DNA of 8,693 nucleotides from JBMYYE01 sp049609065 (GTDB lineage Bacteria; Pseudomonadota; Alphaproteobacteria; Rhodobacterales; Rhodobacteraceae): NCBI GenBank assembly GCA_049609065.1, contig JBMYYE010000105.1:1-8693 (forward strand), in the 5' to 3' direction. Shown piece after piece: positions 5,042 through 8,693 of the stretch (within the stretch, counting starts at the first letter, position 1; every line of letters begins with the position of its first letter). The translations under genes and the position numbers were made by a program. Under the pieces are notes generated by a model. The model had not been told where the DNA came from. It ran no database searches and worked only from the letters and a program-made list of their open reading frames with translations.

Positions 5042-5428
5042 ATGACACAAGACACCACCAAAATCGGAAGAGACCTCTCCGAAGTTTTAAACCCCGGCAT
5101 GGAAGACGCCCTAAAGGCACGCTATGGTCATTTGCTTCCTGACATGGCCGAAGGCGTCGTGGATTTTGCCTATGGCCGCCACTACGCAGATCCTGAGCTT
5201 CCGCTGCGTGAACGCTACTTGGCCACGATTGCCGCCCTCACGGCCCTTGGCGGCCACACACGTCCACAGCTCAAGGTCAATATAGCAGGCGGACGCAAGG
5301 CCGGCCTGTCCCAAAAAGAAATTGCAGCAGTAATCTGGCAAATGTCGCTTTATGGTGGGTTTCCCGCGGCCATCAACGGACTAAACGCCGCTCTGGAAGT
5401 GTTTGAAGAAGAATCCTCAAACACATAA
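5042..5428 (+). CDS. Carboxymuconolactone decarboxylase family protein
   Basis: This 128-residue all-helical protein has the CMD core: RERYLATIAALTALGG (56-71), then LKVNIAGGRKAGLSQKEIAA (77-96), then WQMSLYGGFPAAINGLNAA (99-117). It lacks the CxxC of AhpD-type peroxidase partners, so an AhpD-like redox role is unlikely. The usual histidine after LKx in true gamma-carboxymuconolactone decarboxylases is Asn80 here, as in a common proteobacterial subgroup of unknown reaction. No protocatechuate pathway genes are nearby, so the family name should not be taken as the function. Upstream is a weak GAGAG ribosome site. Its TAA stop directly touches the stop of the convergent transporter gene. It is divergent from the lyase-like gene. 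Confidence 0.88.
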   Translation: MTQDTTKIGRDLSEVLNPGMEDALKARYGHLLPDMAEGVVDFAYGRHYADPELPLRERYLATIAALTALGGHTRPQLKVNIAGGRKAGLSQKEIAAVIWQMSLYGGFPAAINGLNAALEVFEEESSNT

Positions 5429-6337
5429 TCACCCACGGCGACGAAACGCCCAACGAATGGGTTTTTGGCGACGACGCCCCGGCAGTTGGGCAATCACAAT
5501 ACCAAACAGCATGAGCGCACAGCCCAGCGCCATGCGCGGTGTTAGGATTTCGTTCAAAATCCACCAGCCCCCGATTGCCCCGAATACCGTTTCAAGAGAC
5601 ATGATCAAGGCCGCTTGCACGCTTGGCACGCGGGCTTGGGCGAGGATTTGTAACGTCATAGCAAGCCCCGTTCCAGCAAGCCCCGTATAAAGAATCCCTG
5701 AGGCCGCGCCTTTGATTGTGCCCCATTCGACCGTTTCGAAAATCAACATCAACGGGATCGATAAGGCAGCAACGGTGACAAACTGCACCAAGGCAAAACG
5801 CGGCCCGTCAACTTTGGTGGAATAATGCCCCGTCACCATCACCTGCCCCGTCCAAAAGAAGGCGCAGATAAAGGTCACGCCATCCCCTTTGGCGATCTCA
5901 AAATTCGAGGTCACCGACAATAGATACAAACCAACAAGCGCCAAGGCCGCCGCGACCCAGACCTTACGCCCCACCGCATATCCAAGAACGATCCCCACCA
6001 TAGGCACAAAGATCATATACAGCCCTGTGATGAAAGACGATTTACCCGCAGTGGTATGGATGAGGCCAATTTGCTGTAAGGTGATCCCCATAAAAAGCAT
6101 CCCGCCGGCCAAAATACCGCCCTTCAAAAGCGCCCCTTCCTCAGTTTCTTTCGGACGATTACGTGAAAAAAGCGCAATCACCGGTAAAACGGAAAGGGCC
6201 CCAACAACAAAGCGTAAGGCGTTAAACGTATACGGGCCCACATGATCCATGCCTTCGCGTTGGAACACGAAGCCAAGCCCCCAAAGGGCCGCAATGGCAA
6301 AGAGCATCGCAATGCCAGTCAGATAGCGATAATTCAT
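5429..6337 (-). CDS. DMT superfamily transporter with two EamA domains
   Basis: This 302-residue inner-membrane protein of the drug/metabolite transporter superfamily has about ten predicted membrane segments in two EamA repeats (about residues 6-136 and 146-284). Typical EamA wording is visible: AALWGLGFVFQREGMDHVGPYTFNALRF (split over 17-44), ITGLYMIFVPMVGIVLG in the first repeat, and SLETVFGAIGGWWILNE in the second. The Arg/Lys-rich C-terminus (RRRQKPIRWAFRRRG) fits a cytoplasmic tail. Family members export amino acids, metabolites or nucleotides, and the substrate here is unknown. It begins 27 bases after the CoA-transferase/racemase gene on the same strand and is probably cotranscribed with it. 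A GAGG ribosome site lies nine bases before the ATG. The stop abuts that of the convergent CMD-family gene. Confidence 0.93.
   Translation of the reverse strand: MNYRYLTGIAMLFAIAALWGLGFVFQREGMDHVGPYTFNALRFVVGALSVLPVIALFSRNRPKETEEGALLKGGILAGGMLFMGITLQQIGLIHTTAGKSSFITGLYMIFVPMVGIVLGYAVGRKVWVAAALALVGLYLLSVTSNFEIAKGDGVTFICAFFWTGQVMVTGHYSTKVDGPRFALVQFVTVAALSIPLMLIFETVEWGTIKGAASGILYTGLAGTGLAMTLQILAQARVPSVQAALIMSLETVFGAIGGWWILNEILTPRMALGCALMLFGIVIAQLPGRRRQKPIRWAFRRRG
5448..5466 (+). terminator. Possible weak terminator of the CMD-family gene
   Basis: GCCCA (5448-5452) pairs with TGGGT (5458-5462), including one G-U pair, across a 5-base loop, and is followed by four more T. It lies 20 bases past the CMD-family stop, inside the last codons of the convergent transporter gene. 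The stem is short, so efficiency would be low. Confidence 0.3.
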
Positions 6338-6364
6338 GATGTGGGGCCTCGCACGGTTTGAGCG

Positions 6365-7528
6365 TTATTCAATCACGCCAGACGCAAGTAAAGCCTGAAT
6401 TTCCCTATCCCCGCAACCCCAACTTTGCAGCGCTTGGGCATCAGGCTGCATCGCGCGGCCCGCATTTTCACCCACCCCTGCTGGCGTGGCGGAAAACCGT
6501 GGTGTAGGGGCTTGCTGCATTCCGCCATCTATAGGCTGAAATGTGCCGCGCGCTTTGTTATGGGGATGTTCCACCGCGTCTTCTGGGCTTAAGACAGGGG
6601 TGACACAACCATCCGTGCCATCAAATAGCGCCACCCAGTGGTCACGAGGCTGTGTTAAGAAAAGATCGCGCAGCACTGTGGTGCAATAGGCGTCATCCTC
6701 AACCCGCCCTGACGTAAACTTCTCATCCCCCAGCAATCCCAAATTTTCCAGTAAGATTTTTCGAAATTGCGGTTCAATCGCCCCCACGATGAGGCTCTCG
6801 CCATCCGCGCATTTATAGGTGCGATAAAAATGTGCCCCCCCATCAAGGAGGTTCCCACCCGCAGGCGCATTGTGAAATCCTGACATCCGCAAGGTGGACA
6901 ACAATGCATAGAGATTGGCCGCCCCATCCGCAATGGCCGCGTCAACAACTTGGCCTTCGCCTGTGGCCTTGGCGTGGATATACGCCGCCAAGATCCCCAT
7001 CACGAGGTAAAGCCCCCCCGGCATATCCCCAACCAAAGGCGGGATGCCGCCCTCACCAGCATAGGGAAACAAAGAGAGCGCACCAGATAGGCCAATATAA
7101 TTCATATCATGCCCAGCCATATGCGCCATTGGCCCCGTTTGGCCCCAGCCCGTCATACGCCCATAGATGAGGCGTGGGTTCAGAGCATGGCACACATCCG
7201 GCCCAAGACCCAGTTTTTCCATTGTGCCTGGGCGGAAGCCTTCGACAAGGACATCCGCTTGTCCCAGTAAGGACTTCACCAGTGCCAGACCCTCAGGCGA
7301 TTTCATATTCACCCGAACCGTACGCCGTCCCCGATTAAAAAGCGCCCGATCCCCTAAGGCTTCAAAACTCAAACCAGGTGCCGGGCTTGGATATCCGCCA
7401 GGGCGATCAATCCGAAGCACCTCCGCCCCCATATCCGCCAATTGCATCACCCCAAAAGGCGCAGGGCCCAACCCCGCAAATTCAATCACTTTCATACCGC
7501 TCAGCGGCCCTTGGTTTGGTTTTGTCAT
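6365..7528 (-). CDS. CaiB/BaiF family protein, alpha-methylacyl-CoA racemase type
   Basis: This 387-residue cytosolic enzyme belongs to family III CoA-transferases and most resembles alpha-methylacyl-CoA racemases, which interconvert 2R and 2S 2-methylacyl-CoA in branched-chain or sterol side-chain breakdown. It starts with the family motif GMKVIEFAGLGPAPFGVMQLADMGAEV (split over 11-37). Candidate catalytic residues by analogy with the mycobacterial racemase are His140-Asp141 (AGHDMNY), Asp168 (VGDMPGG) and Glu252 (GAIEPQF). EGFRPGTMEKLGLGP (96-110) and YGRMTGWGQTGP (122-133) are further signatures. The frame is open upstream to 7618, but ATG 7528 has AAGGAGAA five bases before it and matches the family N-terminus. 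The DMT transporter gene follows after 27 bases. A role as a true CoA-transferase cannot be excluded. No other acyl-CoA genes are in view. Confidence 0.88.
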   Translation of the reverse strand: MTKPNQGPLSGMKVIEFAGLGPAPFGVMQLADMGAEVLRIDRPGGYPSPAPGLSFEALGDRALFNRGRRTVRVNMKSPEGLALVKSLLGQADVLVEGFRPGTMEKLGLGPDVCHALNPRLIYGRMTGWGQTGPMAHMAGHDMNYIGLSGALSLFPYAGEGGIPPLVGDMPGGLYLVMGILAAYIHAKATGEGQVVDAAIADGAANLYALLSTLRMSGFHNAPAGGNLLDGGAHFYRTYKCADGESLIVGAIEPQFRKILLENLGLLGDEKFTSGRVEDDAYCTTVLRDLFLTQPRDHWVALFDGTDGCVTPVLSPEDAVEHPHNKARGTFQPIDGGMQQAPTPRFSATPAGVGENAGRAMQPDAQALQSWGCGDREIQALLASGVIE

Positions 7529-7572
7529 GGCGTTCTCCTTAGAAATACGATGCCGCGCCGCGTGAGGTGAGA

Positions 7573-7592
7573 CAAGCCATTGCAAGCCCTTG
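7573..7592. repeat. Tandem 10-bp direct repeat in the racemase/xthA promoter region
   Basis: CAAGCCATTG (7573-7582) and CAAGCCCTTG (7583-7592) agree at 9 of 10 positions and sit head to tail in the 114-base divergent region between the racemase-like gene and xthA. A period of one helical turn suits a regulator site, but the pair is short. No convincing promoter hexamer pair was found in this region for either direction. Confidence 0.3.
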
Positions 7593-7642
7593 TTCCCTGA
7601 CGTAACTTGCCACAACAATCGGATGGGACATAAGGGCGCGCC

Positions 7643-8458
7643 ATGATTATCGCAAGTTTCAACATCAACGGGATCAAAGCGCGGATCAACGCGCTTGAGG
7701 CGTGGCTCAAAGAACGTGACCCCGATGTCGCGCTTTTACAAGAAATCAAATCCATTGATGAAAACTTCCCACGCGAATTTTTCGAAGACATGGGCTATAT
7801 CGTCGAAACCTTTGGGCAAAAAAGCTTCAACGGGGTTGCGATTTTGTCGAAATATCCCCTTGAGGATGTAACCCGCGGCTTGCCGAGCTATGGGCTCGAT
7901 GATGCGGACGAACAGGCGCGCTATATTGAGGCCACGGTTGTCGGCGACCACAAAGCGATCCGTTTATGCAACCTTTACCTTCCCAATGGGAACCCCGTTT
8001 ATAATGGCGACAACCCCAATGAATTTGACGTGAAGTTCACCTATAAACTCACATGGATGCAGCGTTTGATTAACCGCGCCAAAGAATTGAAATCATTGGA
8101 GATGCCATTTCTTATGGCGGGGGATTACAACATCATCCCCAGCCCTATGGATGCGGCCAATCCAAAGCGTTGGACTGGCGATGCGGCCTTTCGCGCCGAA
8201 AGCCATGCGCTTTACCGTGAATTGATGAACGAAGGTTTCACGGAGGCCTTTCGCACCCGCAACCCAGATGGCAACCATTTTACGTTTTGGGACTACCAAG
8301 CGGGTGCATGGAACAAAAATGACGGCATTCGCATCGATCATTTCCTCCTTAACCCATATGCCGCAGATTTGCTGAGTGATGTGCAGATCGACAAAGACAT
8401 CCGTGGCCGCGAAAAACCATCCGACCACGTGCCGATCTGGGTGGATATGGATATTTAG
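7643..8458 (+). CDS. xthA: Exodeoxyribonuclease III
   Basis: This 271-residue DNA-repair nuclease of the exonuclease III/AP endonuclease family removes 3' blocking groups and cuts at abasic sites in base-excision repair. All key residues line up with E. coli ExoIII (Glu34, Tyr109, Asp151, Asn153, Asp229, Asp258, His259): Asn7 (FNING), Glu34 (LLQEIKS), Tyr112 (LYLPNG), Asp161 and Asn163 (AGDYNI), Asp232 (RIDHF), and Asp261-His262 (PSDHVPIW). The length matches the E. coli enzyme. An AAGGGC ribosome site six bases before the ATG fixes the start. It is divergent from the racemase-like gene. Its TAG stop overlaps by four bases the end of a convergent small reading frame. The gene is intact with no unusual residues. 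Confidence 0.96.
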   Translation: MIIASFNINGIKARINALEAWLKERDPDVALLQEIKSIDENFPREFFEDMGYIVETFGQKSFNGVAILSKYPLEDVTRGLPSYGLDDADEQARYIEATVVGDHKAIRLCNLYLPNGNPVYNGDNPNEFDVKFTYKLTWMQRLINRAKELKSLEMPFLMAGDYNIIPSPMDAANPKRWTGDAAFRAESHALYRELMNEGFTEAFRTRNPDGNHFTFWDYQAGAWNKNDGIRIDHFLLNPYAADLLSDVQIDKDIRGREKPSDHVPIWVDMDI

Positions 8459-8693
8459 TAGTGCTCGATTTCTCCGTCATCGAATACAACTGCTTTGACG
8501 CAAACCCAGCCAACGACATCTTCTTTTCTTATGTCGAGTAGCCGCTCGAAAGTGTATGGCCCCCACCGACCTTCTTCGAAGAATTCATCATTTGGTTGAA
8601 TATCCATATCCCGTTTCAACGCAAAAGATGCAATACGGTCACCTAGCACATCCTTGAAACCTGCGGATGCGTCTATCATCCGTACTGGCTTTG
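8455..8693 (-). CDS. Unrecognised small protein (probably entering from the right edge)
   Basis: This reading frame ends in TAA overlapping the xthA stop by four bases and stays open to the right window edge (last codons K-P-V-R before the first internal Met). If it starts at ATG 8679 it gives 74 residues, but no ribosome site precedes that codon, so a longer protein starting outside the window is at least as likely. The visible part is acidic and soluble, with no membrane segment, signal peptide or cysteine pair motif. It contains NDEFFEEGRWGPYTFERLLD followed by a probable strand pair, VVGWVCVKAVVFDDGEIEHY, at the C-terminus. I do not recognise the family. The ordered amino-acid pattern and lack of stops favour a real gene. 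Confidence 0.55.
   Translation of the reverse strand, partial: KPVRMIDASAGFKDVLGDRIASFALKRDMDIQPNDEFFEEGRWGPYTFERLLDIRKEDVVGWVCVKAVVFDDGEIEHY

Noticed and set aside
5042..5428. AhpD-like peroxidase partner or true protocatechuate-pathway decarboxylase
   Set aside because: No CxxC motif, the usual His is Asn80, and there are no pca genes around it.
6832..7565. Plus-strand frames opposite the racemase gene
   Set aside because: Pro/Arg/Ser-rich translations typical of reverse-complemented GC-rich coding DNA; no start signals.
7529..7618. Longer racemase form starting at 7618
   Set aside because: ATG 7528 has an excellent ribosome site (AAGGAGAA) and fits the family N-terminus; the extension reads through the divergent promoter region.
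1..8693. tRNA/rRNA genes, CRISPR arrays, insertion sequences, phage or toxin-antitoxin modules
   Set aside because: No cloverleaf or repeat-spacer pattern, no transposase or integrase frame, and all intergenic gaps are 200 bases or less and accounted for.

Overview
This 8.7 kb stretch is an ordinary, densely packed bacterial chromosomal segment, most likely from an alphaproteobacterium of the Rhodobacterales (Roseobacter-type). The assignment rests on three things: a divergent dgt-type triphosphohydrolase/ErpA pair with typical alphaproteobacterial sequences, a moderate GC content, and the mix of small Roseobacter-type accessory genes (PhzF, Acg-type nitroreductase, GFA, CaiB/BaiF racemase). 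It is inferred from protein character, not from a search. There are no rRNA or tRNA genes, CRISPR arrays, insertion sequences or phage genes, and no gene-free stretch longer than about 200 bases.

Layout from left to right. A PhzF-family gene runs off the left edge on the minus strand. It is divergent from an Lrp/AsnC regulator, and a perfect 6-4-6 palindrome lies between them. The regulator converges on a dGTP triphosphohydrolase-like gene (dgt) with a 2-bp gap. dgt is divergent from erpA (A-type Fe-S carrier), and the candidate promoters of the pair share -10 bases. A GFA/CENP-V zinc-type protein follows erpA and converges on an Acg-family nitroreductase. Behind the nitroreductase, on the same strand, sits a secreted polysaccharide-lyase-like protein. 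Divergent from the lyase is a carboxymuconolactone-decarboxylase-family gene, which abuts a DMT/EamA transporter tail to tail with no gap. The transporter lies 27 bp downstream of an alpha-methylacyl-CoA racemase/CoA-transferase gene in a likely operon. Divergent from that operon is exodeoxyribonuclease III (xthA). The stop codon of xthA overlaps that of an unrecognised small gene entering from the right edge.

Functionally the window mixes housekeeping genes (dgt and xthA in nucleotide/DNA maintenance, erpA in Fe-S delivery) with single-gene metabolic functions (PhzF, GFA, Acg, lyase, CMD, CoA racemase, exporter). I see no coherent multi-gene novel system. The signals most worth a second look are in the non-coding layer. 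The strongest is an 11-bp perfect hairpin with a following T-rich run, built into the last codons of the Acg-type gene; it could terminate transcription at or before the stop codon. Others are the lrp/phzF palindrome with a candidate leaderless promoter, the interlocked erpA/dgt promoters, the near-zero spacing of the tail-to-tail gene pairs, and short direct repeats one to one-and-a-half helical turns apart in three promoter regions.
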